Positions 21,701 to 34,206 are shown, numbered from the stretch's first letter. The stretch: 64,000 nt of DNA from Thuidium tamariscinum (GCA_947034885.2 OX344754.2:14030501-14094500); one strand, 5' to 3'. Notes: generated from the letters alone by a model not told the origin. A program made the numbers and translations.

Positions 21701-23480
21701 AGCCTCTTCCCTCCAAATAACATAGCATAATTTGTAACGCTCATCCTACTCACTTTAACTGGAGATTGACAATACTATTCTAAAATAGTCACAATGTCAA
21801 AGTCCTACTATAGTTGTTAATTTTTTGTTTGTTTTAAAATCTAAAAGTACATGATCCTATTGTAGCTACTAAGACACTCCAAAGCAAACACTATCACATT
21901 CCAAAATGCTTATTCCTTCTTTATTCCCTCTCTTTTAATCCAACATGCACATCACTGATTCACTTTTGGATATGTCTATGATAGGACCATTCCTAAAGTA
22001 TAGGGATTAGCCAAGTGACCTCAATATGGTGGTTTACCTTACATTTGAAGTTGACCTTACAGCTAGGAATATCAACATCTTGTCTCTTGGATTGCAAATT
22101 TACAAAAGGAATAACAAAGATGGTGAATAGTAGAATGACGACAGTAAGGTCAAGTTTGAGAACATGTTTGATGATGAAAGAGATCCATTTACAAATCTAT
22201 AAGGATACCTGGTTACATTTTACAATTCTAGCACGTGTACTATTTTGATAAAGCACAATAATTTTGTTTTTCCAACAATTTTTTGGAAAGAAATCAACAT
22301 CAATTGTGGAATGTTTTTTTTCAAAGACACAATGTCAAAACCTTCGTAATCAATTATGTAAAGGATACAGTTAGTTTCAAAACACTTAATGGCATCATTG
22401 GCATGAAGTTCATTGCCAAGGGTATTTGGATGTAAAATATAATATTGTTATAGTAAAAAATTTTACACTATTCTTCATTGCTATTTGTATACAATAGATA
22501 AATTTCAAGTTAAATGAATAGTCTTTTTAATTTATTTTTATTTTTAGCTAAAAAACTAATATCAATTGTAGTCTTCATCAATATTAATATGATTTTTTAT
22601 CATGATAGACAACACTTAATTTCATGTAATAAAAATACTAGATCAAGACCTTAGAATAATTTAAAGACTTGTGTAAAGATTATAAACGATGTTTGCCCCT
22701 ATAGCAATGGAACCAATACTTTAGTGTTTTTAGTTTACCTTGTTGATACTATTTTATCACAAATGGTTAGAAATTGTAGTATTGATTGTTGATGATGCAA
22801 TATATTATAACTTTCAAACATTCTACAGCTAACCTAATTTAAGAGTTTGTTCATTTTGAATCCCATGTCTTAAGACATATATAATGGGACCCCAAAATAT
22901 GTTTGCAAGAAGAAACTCTATTTCACTCTTGCTTTGGAATTAGAACTTCAAATTCCTATTGTAGGGAAGTGCATCCTAAAATACTGTAAGTAGGTAAAAA
23001 CTCAAGCTTAGACATTAGACAAAAGGAAACAAACCACTTCAAAAGCTAGTTGAAAGACAAAAATTGTAGTAGTCCTTGCAAATCATAATTACCAATGCAC
23101 ATCTTTTACTCCAATTTGCACCCAATTTGGAGTGAAATATACATTGTTACTTGTGATTGGCTATGACCACTTTAACTTTTTGTCTTCTATCTAATTTTTG
23201 AAGTGGTTTTGTCTTCTATATTAAGTGTATTAATAAACTCATGATTTTCATGAAGGTGACAAATATATTGTAATGTGTCAATAGTTTTAGAAGAAAAAAT
23301 AAGTAACTTAGAGCATTACCATCCTAGGGTAGTAAAATCCCCATGACAAAGCAAGGATGGCAAGTCTGGTGACTTGTTTGTGCTTGACAATTAGAGAACC
23401 ACGCACATATGACTTAGTCCCACTAACACAACTTGATTTAGTGGCCACACATTGAATTCTAGTGTAGAAGTTTTAGTGCT
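18776..23480. other. AT-rich spacer with repeat remnants, no gene
   Basis: No gene seen. About 20,330-21,150 is another degenerate copy of the 0.95-kb TTAA-type family (block TAGGATCTTATAG; end CCTTTAGGGGATAA). At about 19,680 stands the phrase GGTGATTGCAAGGAAACAC, an end-like fragment of the element family at 58,129. The remainder has no structure I can name. Confidence 0.45.
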
Positions 23481-23481
23481 A

Positions 23482-23960
23482 CTAAGGTAGGAGGCTCAAA
23501 TTCATTAGAGGAGATTCGAGGGCAACGGGAGACTGTGAGTTCCCAAAGCTGTGAACGCAGGAATGCGGAACTGGCCTGTGCTGACGTGGTTGAGAGTGTG
23601 CCACGTCACCGATTTTTTTTTTAAATTTTAAAAAAAAAAATTTGGACTCTTTTTTTGCATTTCAGGACGAACTTTTTTTTTCAATTTAAAAAAAAATTAA
23701 TTAATTACTGATCGGGAACAATTTGGGGAATAGGGCTTTCGCAGTCTCCTGTTGCCCTCGAATCTCCTCTAATGATGTAGGATCATTTAGAATGGAACCT
23801 ATAAAGGGTCCTAAAACAATGCAGACATCTATGGAAAGGAATGACCCTTTTTGTAAATAGAGGATGCCAATGCACTTGTTTCATTGTAGGACAGGCATGA
23901 GTTCATATATCTTACTCTCATGAGTATAGTTTGCGAATTACAAGCACAGTGAAATACCTG
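23482..23960. mobile_element. TAAGGTAG-family element interrupted by a MITE
   Basis: The left end CTAAGGTAGGAGGCTC matches the ends at 24,240 and 54,849 (reverse). After the inserted CATTAG-family MITE (23,503-23,774), the sequence resumes with TTTAGAATGGAACCTATAAA, which corresponds to internal sequence of the 54,436 copy. This is a nested insertion; the right end is not found. Confidence 0.6.
23503..23774. mobile_element. CATTAG-family MITE, copy 4 (well preserved)
   Basis: The left end CATTAGAGGAGATTCGAGGG continues with a few mismatches through GCAACGGGAGACTG. The right end is its inverse, so terminal inverted repeats reach about 33 bp. An internal CACGTGGC-type pair (GACGTGG and CCACGTC) and a poly-A/T core follow. 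272 bp, no coding capacity. I could not identify a convincing target-site duplication. Confidence 0.8.
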
Positions 23961-24239
23961 CATTGATTGAATACAAATTTATAATGATGCCAAATTTTAA
24001 GGATTGACAAGAACATGAAAAGCACCATTTGCGTCACTTTGGGGGACTTTGCTGCTCCATTAAAAGGCTTGTTTAGCTTGATTTTTGCCATGCCTATGAC
24101 CAAGAAAGCCAACCTATGGCCATCCCACTTTGAAATTTCACATTTAATTCAAATTCAGTTGAAAATTAATGAAAAAAAGGCCAATCACAGCTTTGCCACT
24201 TCTACCTTCACCAAAAAAAATTCAGGTGGTTCTGGTGAA

Positions 24240-24653
24240 TAAGGTAGAGGGCTCGAAAACAGTTCGGGCATTAAGAACCGCCCCTATAACTGGTTGTAGA
24301 ATGGACTTGATGCAGTTTATAAATTGACCTCACGAGTCATTGAATGAAGTGAAGGAAAAAGCATTCTTTATCGCAAGAGCCAATCATTGTCTTGGCTTTC
24401 CCTATTTTTCTTTAGAATTGCAAGTGAACAGTATATGAAGGACCTAGGAACATAAATAGGGACCTAGGACACATCTCCTTTGAAAATTCATAAGTAATTC
24501 AATAATGTTTCAAAAAATATGAAACCACTTGGGCTAGATTTTCCATCAATTTTTCTTGGTCTGAAAAATGAGATAAAAATGTTCCCATCTAAAGAAATAC
24601 TGTAAAAATGCGAAGCAGCCCTTAGACAAGCGGTTTCTGAGCCTTCTACCTTA
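24240..24653. mobile_element. TAAGGTAG-family MITE, 414 bp
   Basis: Begins TAAGGTAGAGGGCTCG and ends GAGCCTTCTACCTTA. It has the same length (414 bp) and, inverted, the same subterminal sequence (CGGGCRTTAAGAA) as the copy at 54,436-54,849. Non-coding. Confidence 0.8.
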
Positions 24654-24911
24654 TAAGTTATTCATGGATATAGTCTCTTTTTCCCTTACCTGATTGCTTT
24701 AATAGCCTTGTACACATTCCATTGTAATCTCTCCAGCAATAACCCAAGATTGGATGCAAAGTGTTCAAAAAACCCTTGCACATGCTCCATTGTAATCCTC
24801 CAGCAAAAAATGTCCACACCCAGCATTTCAAAAACCATGCCCAACACCAAAATGAGGGATGTTTTTGTTCGCAGCCTTACCCTTGGTGCCCTGTCCAAGT
24901 ATAGGAAGCCA

Positions 24912-25150
24912 GGGTGAACTGACCCCTTGCTTGGCCACTTGGGAAAACACTGAACTTTTTTATTTTCCACGTATGAAATTCTTTATAAATTCTGGATTCA
25001 TATTTGCAATAAGAGGTTCCAAAATTGCAAGGAGAAGTCTACTAGGTAAATTATTCTAGTACAAAATAGGGTTTTGATTTTTTGTTTTTTCCTGACTTGC
25101 ACCCTTGGAATGACTTGGAGTGGCCGAGTGAAGGGGCCAATTCATACCCC
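24912..25150. mobile_element. MITE with GGGTGAAYTG inverted ends
   Basis: The left end GGGTGAACTGACCCCTTGC and the inverse of the right end GGGGTATGAATTGGCCCCTT both continue into a TTGGCCAC/TCGGCCAC box. Terminal repeats are about 35 bp with mismatches. About 239 bp. A single end of the same family (GGGGTGAATTGGCCCCC) stands alone at about 27,808. Confidence 0.65.
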
Positions 25151-25178
25151 AACCAAATGGGGATGCTCTCAATTGTAA

Positions 25179-25457
25179 CATTAGAGGAGAGTTGAGGCCT
25201 CCAAAGGGCCATTTCGGGGATGTTCCTAAAATTATTCTCGCAGTTGTTGGCCGCTGTCACGCCAACATTTTTTCAAAACAAATAAATAAAAATAAAAATT
25301 GAAGGTCCTAAAATATGAAAAAAAAAATCCAAAAATAAAAAAATTTAATGACTTGACACTCTCTCGATCACATAAAATTCTTGTTCACGTGGCAAAAACC
25401 ACGTTCCCGCAGTCCAGAAACCCGCAGTCTTCCAATGACCTCAACTCTCCTCTAATG
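25179..25457. mobile_element. CATTAG-family MITE, copy 5
   Basis: Left end CATTAGAGGAGAGTTGAGGCC and right end its inverse (ACCTCAACTCTCCTCTAATG), with the family's CGCAGTCTTCC near the right end and a CACGTGGC motif internally. 279 bp, non-coding. Confidence 0.8.
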
Positions 25458-28400
25458 CTAAGTGAGGGACATGGTATCCCTTACATGGCATGTTGATGAT
25501 GCACCACATTGACAGCCCCCTGAGAGGAAGCCTCCACCATCATGGGTGTTGGTGGAATTGGCCCTCCAAGCCTTGAAACAGCAGATGCTAAGAAGTATAT
25601 TAAATGTTTCTGGGGTGGGCTCTAAAGTCTACCATCCAGTCCTCCCTCCCTTCAGTCAGTTCTCCCTCGTGGAGGACGAGCAGCTATTGTGATTGGTATT
25701 GGAGCCAATTTTTGATTCTTTATTCTTCAATGAAAACAATGATAAACAATCTCCAGTAGGAGCAGAGCAGGTGGGATGGTCACTTGGGAGTTCTGAATGG
25801 ATGAACCCAACCGCAAGTTCTTGTCTGTTGCGTGATGCAAGAGAGTGCAAATTCCGCTGTGGATGTTGCGTGATGGAACGTGACATGTTGGAAGTAATTT
25901 GGTTGTCTTCATCTGTCAGTCGGGGGGGGAGATAACTTAAGTGAAGGGAGGGAAAAAAAACTCAGTAAGGTAAGTGTCAATTTCTTGTTTGGCAACACCT
26001 CCACAAAAAGGGGTTGAAATGAAACACTTCTTGCTTTCTGACTCAAAATCTACTCAACTTTTGAGATGCAACCAATGAGAAGGGAGGGAGGAGCTTTTCT
26101 AGAGAAGCACCCAATGAGAGTTGAGGCATTTGGGGCTTCAAGCATGGTCATTCACGGGGAGATCCGTACTCTGTACTCCGTATTTCATAGAAGTTATCTC
26201 ATATTCTCAACTTTGAAAATTTGTAAAATATTACTAAAACTTTGGAAAATTACAAAAAAAAGATTTGGATTGTGTTTCTTTGGGGTTCAATAATAATCTC
26301 ATCAAATGTTTTTGGTCACTTGGGGGATTGGGACAAAAAGATGTTGCTTGTAAAGTGAGTCTTTCAACCCTTGTATGGAGATTAAGCTTATAGTTCAGTT
26401 TGTGAGTTCCTTCAAGGTTGTGGTGCTCCAAAGCTATGATGGACGTTGGAAAATAATTATTGGTGCAATAGTTAACCTCTAAAGGACCAATTTTTATATA
26501 TTTTTCTTTGAAATTTTCACACAACTTGTGTCCAAGCAGTAGTTTTAAGGCCTGACAATTTTCATTACTTTTGACTACATGTTTAAATAGTTATTGCATG
26601 ATGTGTGGTTTCCTTTGATCTTTGGGTAGACGGGTAGCTCAATAAACCTCTTTAAAAATTGTTTTTTGAAAAAATTAAAAAATTGAACTTGATTCTTCAA
26701 GATTTATATGTACACACGAAGCTTTGAATCATTCCATTTTGATGAATGAGGTGAAAGTTATGAGGAGTTTTAGTTTGCAATTAGGTATGGTTTTTAAAGA
26801 CTCTATACCTACCCACAAACTAAAATTCTTCATTGATAATTTTCATCTCATTAATCATCTCATTATTCATAATAGAACGATTTAAAGATTTTCAAATACA
26901 TATAATTCTAAAGAATCAATTTCAAATTTTTATTTTTTCAAAAAGTTATTTTTGAAGAAGTTATTTTGAGCTTTTTGGGCCACCCATAAATAAAAGGAAA
27001 TCACATATCATACGGTAACTTGTTAATAATATAGCCAAAAGGTATTGAAAATTATTGGGTCTTGAAGCTATTGCTTAGACACATATTGTGTGAAAATTTC
27101 AAAGAAAAAAAATAAAAACTTCATTCATAATGAGTTGCCCAAAACTGCTATATTGCCAAAAAACGCAACTTGGTTGTTAAGGGATTAACACAAATTACTA
27201 AGAAGGACTAACTTAACTTATCTATCCCTTCAAAATCCATCTGTGACTAATATACTAATTGCTTCTAGATGGCCATCTCATTAAGGTTGAAGCACCAATA
27301 GAAGATCATTTAAGCAATTTTGGAGGAGATAGTGAGGAATAAGAGCTAGTAGAAAATTTTCCCATGTAGGAAGATAGGAAATATGGGGATTGAGAATTTT
27401 TCAGAATTTTACTCTCAAAATTGAAATTACTATGAATTTTGAGAGCCAAAAAGTCCATAGCACCCAATTCCAATCTTTAAAGTATTCCAATTCTAATCAA
27501 GCTAGAAATACTTTCTCACTCACTTTTTCAGGACATGTCATAATCTTATCCATCCGGACCTTGAATTTTTATTTTTATTTTTTAAATTCCAAACTTCATT
27601 TTTGCTCTAAGGTCGTAAATAGTGCACCCTACAAATTGATTACTAGTTGGCTGGCTATTGAGGAAAGGGTTGTCCTCTAAAATTAATGCTTCAGACCAGT
27701 GTGAGCACCATCTACAGTGTTGTGTGGAAAATGGTCAATGGATTGGATTGGATTTTAACAGTGGAAGGCCACTGTAGGGACTTTCTGCATGATATAAGTT
27801 AGGTCGGGGTGAATTGGCCCCCTCGCTTGGCTGGGAGCAAAAGATATGGCTACAAAAAGTCCTATTTTTTTAGTTTGGTAGATAGAAATGCCTACACACT
27901 AAAAACAATTCAAAAATTGTATTGAACAAATTGTAATTTTGTTGTAATAGAAAGCTTTGATTAATTCCATTTAGATTTGTTATGCAAAAGTTAAAGACAA
28001 TCTTATTTCTCCAATAATCAAAAGTATCTTCTTGAAGCAATAACTTGCAATAGGATTCATTTCTAACTTCAATATTTTGAGTTTAAGAGATCTTTAAATT
28101 TTCTCAAGGTAAAAATCTCTTGCTAGAAAAATCTCACCATTCCAATTGGTGTATTTCAGTTCTAGCTTGAGATATTAGCAATTTAGTTTTTTCTTCAATC
28201 TTCAATCTACTTCTCTTTAATGAATTTGTAATGAGTATAAATTAAATATTTATGATAAATAATAGACTATCAACTCAATCCTTCAATTTAAAAAATTCAA
28301 AATTCAAAATTAGTAGTGCAAAAGTTTTGTGTCAAATGATTCAAAGTCAACAATCAATTATAGTCAAGCAAGGTGCAAGAAAATTTGTTATCTTTACTTC

Positions 28401-29138
28401 AAATGCAAATGTCTGGCAATCAATGGGGGCAAAAAACTCTCAAAATTACCAATTTTGCTCCCTTCACCCAAGAATTTTAAAAAAAATTCTTTTAAAAATC
28501 TAACTGTAGGATCTTGTACTTAATTGAATGGGATCATGTGGTAAAAATTTCATGAGGTTTGACTATATGGATTGAAAGATATGAGCAATATATGTTGGAA
28601 AAAACAAGTTTTTTTGAACTATAGCCTACAGTTTCAAATGACTTTGACTGCCCATTGCCACAGGTGAAAAAAATTTGCACCACATAATTTGAAATGAGGT
28701 TCAAAACGAAGATGAAAACAATAGAAGTTTACACCAATTTCAAAGCATTGAACATTCACCCAGCTACCCATTTCAAGTTGGGTGACAATGAACATAAATT
28801 TCTTTTGTTTAGTAAGCAAAAGATAGATAGCAATACACTCCCAAAGACAATTGCAATGGCAATAGATTCATACTATCTTCCTTCCTTTTCCATTTTCCAC
28901 CTTCCACCGATTATTGTGGAATACCGGTATCCATTCATGGTCGGCAAGAGAGATCCAACTTACCTTACAAGCAACCTGGGGACCCTGAAACTCTTGTTTT
29001 GGATCGCCTGGAGTGGTGGGCGGGGGCTCTTTAGTGTCTCCGTTTCTGGGTGGCCTTTGGAGCTCTTGGTGTTTGGGTTGGCCTTTCTTGTCTGAAAATG
29101 TTCAACTGATCTCACACGGGTGTCCACTCCGGTGGCCC
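25458..29138. other. AT-rich spacer with transposon fragments, no gene
   Basis: No supported gene. About 26,890-27,195 and 28,440-28,640 are fragments of the TTAA-type family (the first matches 990-1,255, the second matches 59,855-60,020). About 27,806-27,840 is a lone end of the GGGTGAAYTG MITE. Some mixed-composition DNA at 25,500-26,180 and 28,900-29,140 carries short open frames without family resemblance. Confidence 0.45.
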
Positions 29139-29141
29139 TTA

Positions 29142-29284
29142 GGGCCGGTTCCCATGGGGGGCCTGGACGTCCAAACGGGGGTCCGGTCCCTCCAGGTCTG
29201 CAGGCGGGGGTCGCAGGACCTGGAGGCTGGAGGGGACCTGGAGGTCCAAGCCTGGACGTCCAGGCCCCCCATGGGAACCGGCCC
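29142..29284. mobile_element. GC-rich Tourist-like (PIF/Harbinger) MITE, 143 bp
   Basis: Perfect 32-bp terminal inverted repeats start GGGCCGGTTCCCATGGG. TTA is duplicated directly on both sides (29,139-29,141 and 29,285-29,287), the typical PIF/Harbinger target site. The whole element is extremely GC-rich compared with its AT-rich surroundings. No coding capacity; it would fold into a strong hairpin. Confidence 0.85.
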
Positions 29285-29676
29285 TTACTGTTTCCTTGTT
29301 TCAATGGGAATTGTCCATGTGTTTCAAAGAAACAAGCAAAGAAATAAACAAAGGAATAGTTTTGTCCCATTGGCTTGTCCGGAGAATCTGTTGTAAATGG
29401 TGAACCTGGCTGCCCTCAGGCAGTGTGTGGAACCTCACTAAGGTAACATTGTTTCATTGTGTCACACGGTCCTTCACTCTGCCACCAGCCTTCCCTTGGA
29501 CAGAGAACTTATTAATGCGTTGGTTACCTCGTGCAGAAAAGGGGAAGGCCGGGAGGGTGGGTCAGATTGTCAATCCAGTGGGACAGTAACTTATGATACA
29601 ACACATTGGCCCAGCACAATAACTTATGGCATGATCAAATTGTGGGCGGGGTAAGATAAGAAAACCCGTAAGATAG

Positions 29677-29938
29677 GTACACCCAAAAACGCCCTGTTTC
29701 TAAAAGCGCCATCTACAATACACATACATTTCCAAAATCAGTCATGTTCACAGACTGTAGATGGCGCTTTCAGAAACAGACTTTGACTAGTAATAACTTT
29801 TGCATACGGTATCCAAATCCTGCATTCTTTGGTGCGTTGGAACATGCTTTCACTTGCCAACAAGACTACATATAAATTTGAACTAATTAATAGCAGGAAC
29901 TAGGCTGAGTATGAATAAGTGGCACTTTTGGGTGTACC
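29677..29938. mobile_element. MITE with AGGTACACCCAAAA ends and inner hairpin
   Basis: Outer inverted ends are AGGTACACCCAAAA and its complement TTTTGGGTGTACCT. Just inside lies a second inverted pair: TGTTTCTAAAAGCGCCATC (about 29,694) and GATGGCGCTTTCAGAAACA (ending about 29,783), separated by about 50 nt. Non-coding. Confidence 0.65.
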
Positions 29939-30013
29939 TCCCTTAATTTGCTTGTATCCAAATCAAGCAAACAAAACCCAGTGCAGGCCACCGGAGGAAC
30001 CACAAATATGGTC

Positions 30014-30424
30014 TAAGAGCATCTCCACAGCAATGCAAGGAATGATGCAACCTAGGTAAGTGATGGGGCCCACCATTTTAATTGTTCCACGGCATGCACG
30101 GCAAAGCCAAAAAAAAGGCTGGGCCCAACCAAATTTGATGATGGCATAGGCAAATAGAGAGTATTTGGCCAAGCACGGTGTGCTTTTAAAAAAAAATTTA
30201 ATTGCTACTTTCAATACATTTTAGAATTGAAAAAGGTTTAACCTTGTCGGCACTCACCTTGGAAGTTGGAAAAGGTACCTTGGAATCTAGAAATGGTTTT
30301 TTCCATACTTGTTGGTAAGTTGAGGTGGGGCAAATTTTTTTGGCCGGGCCCAGGCTTCCTTGATGGCTCAACAAGCAGCCCTTGGCCGCACCATTCAACG
30401 GTCTCTGGAGTAGGGATGCTCTAA
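30014..30424. mobile_element. MITE with AGAGCATC ends
   Basis: The left end TAAGAGCATCTCC and right end GGGATGCTCTAA are inverted. The body carries poly-A tracts and no long frame. AGAGCATC-type ends are common among plant MITEs. The assignment to hAT or another superfamily is open because no target duplication is seen. Confidence 0.55.
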
Positions 30425-30485
30425 TTTACTATATCTGTGTTTCTTGCAAGACTAAATACAAGAAAACGTTTCACAATTCTTCACT

Positions 30486-30601
30486 TAGAGCAACCCCACA
30501 GATGCATTGTAGAGCAGCATTGTAAATGTTTTGCACTATTGATCTTCCTTTGACAAGGGAGATCAATGGTACAAAACATTTATAGTGTGGAGGTTGCTTC
30601 A
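30486..30601. mobile_element. Short foldback MITE, 116 bp
   Basis: TAGAGCAACCCCACA at the left and TGTGGAGGTTGCTTCA at the right are inverted. The inside continues to pair (AAATGTTTTGCACTATTGAT with ATCAATGGTACAAAACATTT), leaving a loop of only about a dozen nt. The whole element is one long imperfect hairpin. Confidence 0.75.
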
Positions 30602-30634
30602 CATAGTGCACATGGGGGGCTATTCTTACTCAAA

Positions 30635-30830
30635 AAGTAATCAAATTTTACAACAAATTTCCATATTGTTCTTGCAAGGCTAAGAAAAAGAATTGGCCCT
30701 CTGCATCACTCTATGTTATCCTATATATCACTTGTTAAATTTCACAACACATTTCTATATTGTTCTTGCAAGGCTTAAAAAAAATTGGCCCTTTGTAACA
30801 CTCTATGCTACCTCATATACCACCTATTCT
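30635..30830. repeat. Tandem duplication, about 98-bp unit x2
   Basis: The block with TATTGTTCTTGCAAGGCT followed by TTGGCCCTYTG and ACTCTATG occurs twice head to tail (about 30,664 and 30,757). No coding meaning seen. Confidence 0.7.
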
Positions 30831-32124
30831 TTGGTTTTGTTGCTGAGGCCATTTGCTTCTAATTTGATGTATTTTCCCCATTCTTTTTTTTTTGAAACAA
30901 ATGGACAATTTCCATTGATAAAAGAAACAATACATCAAACCAAGGGAAAAAACTTCAGCCAAGCAATATTTCTTTTTTTTCTTTTGTGTAATCAAATTGA
31001 AGAGAGGATTGTCACAAGAAGAACAACTAGAAGGCACAAAACAAAGGGGAAGGCTTGATATCAAGTGAAATTTTCCATCTTGGGGCATGCCAAACTTCAC
31101 TCCATTGTTGTGCGGGTCCTAACTACAAAAAAGCTAAGCTGTAACTAGATGCTATCAAACCGCTTGAAGAAAAGCTTAGCTCGGGGTATCATACATTTAG
31201 GTTTGGTTCAACAACTTATTGTCAAAATAGTTTAATTTTCACATTTCGACAATTTGGCAACTTGTTTTGATTTTCCTCGTTTTCTCTTATTTTCAGAAAT
31301 AGTTGAAATTTTCTTAGATCTTCTCTTCAATTTTTTTCAAATTTTCAGAAATAGTTGTAAATTAAAAAAAAATTTAGACACAATCCAGAATTTGCCTAAT
31401 TATTTACCAAACCAACCTACACGTGCAATAGAGTTTACACAGGTTACAAGCTTTTGGTGTGGGCACTGAAAGTTTCCCATAGGGGAGGAGGCTCATAAAC
31501 CACTCATCTAAGGGCTGGTCCGCCTTTTTCATGTATTTGTTTGGATGGTAATATTTTTCACTCATTTTTAGTGAAAGAGAAATAAACGAGGAATCTAACA
31601 CAAGTTGTTTCATATTTTTTGAAGCATTATTGAATTAGTTATGAATTTTCAAACACGGTCTGACATAGGGCCCTATCTGTGATCAGTAGGCCTTGCAAAC
31701 CCATACATGTGCAGTTTGAAAGAAAATCTGGCTTGCTTCAAAAACTAGCACTGCAACATGTAAAAAGTAATAGCATTTGTTTCTAAAAGTGTTCCTTTCT
31801 AAAACTGAAATGAATATTTGAATAAATCATTATTTCAGATTTTTGAACACTTGAAAGAAGGTACTTCAACAACTAATTCTCATTTTAAATATAATCAGGA
31901 AACACTTAACCACTTAGTTGAGAATGAAGCCATTGGGACTCTAAAACCATCCATTCAATTAGCCAAAACCAAATCTTAGCATGCTTCAATGTAATCACAA
32001 TTCATTTTTTGACAATCAACTATCCATTTCAGAGCCTCCTAATGGACAGGTGCAAAAGCCTGAGCAGTTTATGAGCCCTCTCCTATAGCACTCATTCTAG
32101 TTTTTGATCTGACCACAGGAGTTG
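30831..32124. other. AT-rich spacer, no gene
   Basis: No gene seen. About 31,485-31,665 is a fragment of the 414-bp TAAGGTAG family (it shares CATCTAAGGGCTGRTCYGCC and GAGGAATCTAACACAAGT with 54,462-54,620). The remainder is unassigned. Confidence 0.45.
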
Positions 32125-32848
32125 TTAACCCTTAAAGGATAGACCTATCACCACTGGTTTGAAGCCTCCTTGCCCGTCATTCAGTTTGTTACCATTTTTG
32201 AAGCAAATATGTTTGAATTTTTTTTTCCAGAGATGAAAGTACATGTCTTGTATACTCCACAAAAAGAAATTTAAATTTTTTTGAGGAAAATTGATTTTTA
32301 TGTGAATTTATGAATAAAAAGTGAAGACAAAATTATATCAAATAGAAAATTATCTCAAAAAATCTGAAAATCTTACCATGTGCTTACATTATAGTGACAA
32401 ACATCATGGTGGAAACTCAATTTCCATGTATTCAAATAGGATGCAACAAACATTAAAAATGGAGCCAAAGTTCTAAATGCAATAAAATATTTAATTTTAC
32501 AAATTTTACAAAATTTTAATTCGAGTAGAAACTAGAGTGGAGGACCTTCATTTCATTAGTTAGGCTCAAACTCAAAAAATGTCATTTTCAAAGAGAAATT
32601 TTAAATTTAGTCAATTTCTCCAAATACACTAAAATGGCAAATTTTGCCATCCATTTTCTCTAATTACTTCTCGCCTACATGAAAACAAATAGTAGTTAGA
32701 CTAAAAACTCAATTGGAGACTCTTTACAACTCAATGTGAAAGTTCATTAAAAAAAAGTGAATGAAAAAATTACTGTTCAGATCTTCTGCTGCCTCTGCGA
32801 AGTCATCTGAACACCAAAAAATGGTGCCGGGTGTCGCTTAGGGGTTAA
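32125..32848. mobile_element. TTAA-bounded element, 0.72 kb
   Basis: Starts TTAACCCTTAAAGGAT and ends GCTTAGGGGTTAA. The same family, inverted, is at 45,445-46,147: the phrase GGTTTGAAGCCTCCTTGCCC here corresponds to the inverse of the sequence near 46,100. No coding capacity. Confidence 0.65.
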
Positions 32849-33275
32849 AGCATGTCCAGGTATGCTCCAACCATGTGAGCCATATAACCAACCTCTAAAA
32901 TAAAGACTACATATGTGCTCCTTTCTTCAAGTGCCTTGGCAGCTTGGAGCCAAGGATGCATTGTTGTGTACTTTCCCTATTCAATGGAATTGTCCATGTG
33001 TTTTTTTGTTTTTTGTTTTTAAAACATGGACAAATTGTCCATGTGTTTCAAGAGGGACTGAAAATGTCATCTGTAAGTTACTTTTCTTTATACATCCTGT
33101 TTGTATAGTTTTCTGCAAATCAGGTTCCAACCTGCATTATTGAGGGGTTAACTAGCGCAGAATGCCTGCCTTTCAAGTAACTTATTCAAGCTTACCATTC
33201 AGGAGGACAATTTCAGATCCATCCATCCACGATCATGAGACTTCCATTTTGTGAAGCCTCTCATCTCATCTCATT

Positions 33276-34206
33276 TTAACCCCTAAAGGACTAAAGTCCC
33301 CTCGGGGGACACTTGAAATTTCGGGCAGGCTTGTGTGACCTGAATTTTTGCTATGATTTTTTGAAACTTTTTTTGAAGATAGGAAATCAAGTTAGCTTTC
33401 CAAAAATATAATTTTTATTTCAATTGGTGCTTGGAAGCAAAAGTTATGCCTTTCTAAGTCCAAAAAGCAGTTTGCCGGGCAGAAAAAAAAAACACAAAAA
33501 AATTATTTTATTTATTTTAATTTTTTTTCTCAAAGATTATATTTTCTTCTACATCTGAAGCTTTGATTCATTTTATTTGGACAAATAATGAGAAAGTTAT
33601 GAACAATCTTTTATTTCGGACAATCTAAGCACCTTCTTCAAAAAATAACTTATAGAATTCATTTTTGAATGCAATTTTTCAAATTTTTCAAATTTTCTTT
33701 TTTGATAGGGTTTAGGATGTTTTCAAGAACAAGCTCACCTTTGGGATCATGGTTTTTCAATTACATCTTAAAGTTATTAACAACTTAATGTTTTGTTCAA
33801 TCTTGGACCTACTTCTACTTAACAATTTTTTAATGAATGAAAATCAAGTAGTTTTTTTTTAAAATTTTTTCCCCTAATTCTCAACTCAAGTGTTCAACAT
33901 AAAAAATTTTAACTTCATGGTCCATAGTGCAAAAAAATTCAACAAATGGCAGTCAAAGTCATCTGAAATTGCAAGTCAGAGTTCAAAAAAACGTTTTTTT
34001 TTTCAACTTTGAATGCTAATATCTTCCAATCCGTACGGTCAAACTTCATGAAATTTTTACCACATGATTTCAGACAAGTAATTTAGAAGATCCTACGGTT
34101 AGATTTTAAGAAAATTGTTTTATTTTGTTTTTTTAGGAAGAAGTAGCAAACATGGCAGTTTTGAGTGGTTTCAAGCCAGAAAATGCCTCAGTCCTTTAGG
34201 GGTTAA
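33276..34206. mobile_element. TTAA-bounded element, 0.93 kb
   Basis: Starts TTAACCCCTAAAGGACT and ends AGTCCTTTAGGGGTTAA, a 17-bp perfect inverted end pair. It is the same element as 59,772-60,690 in opposite orientation. Its last TTAA is also the first TTAA of the next element (34,203). Non-coding. Confidence 0.75.

Noticed and set aside
28960-29370. 136-codon Pro/Gly-rich minus-strand frame
   Set aside because: Spans the GC-rich Tourist-like MITE, whose composition alone keeps frames open.
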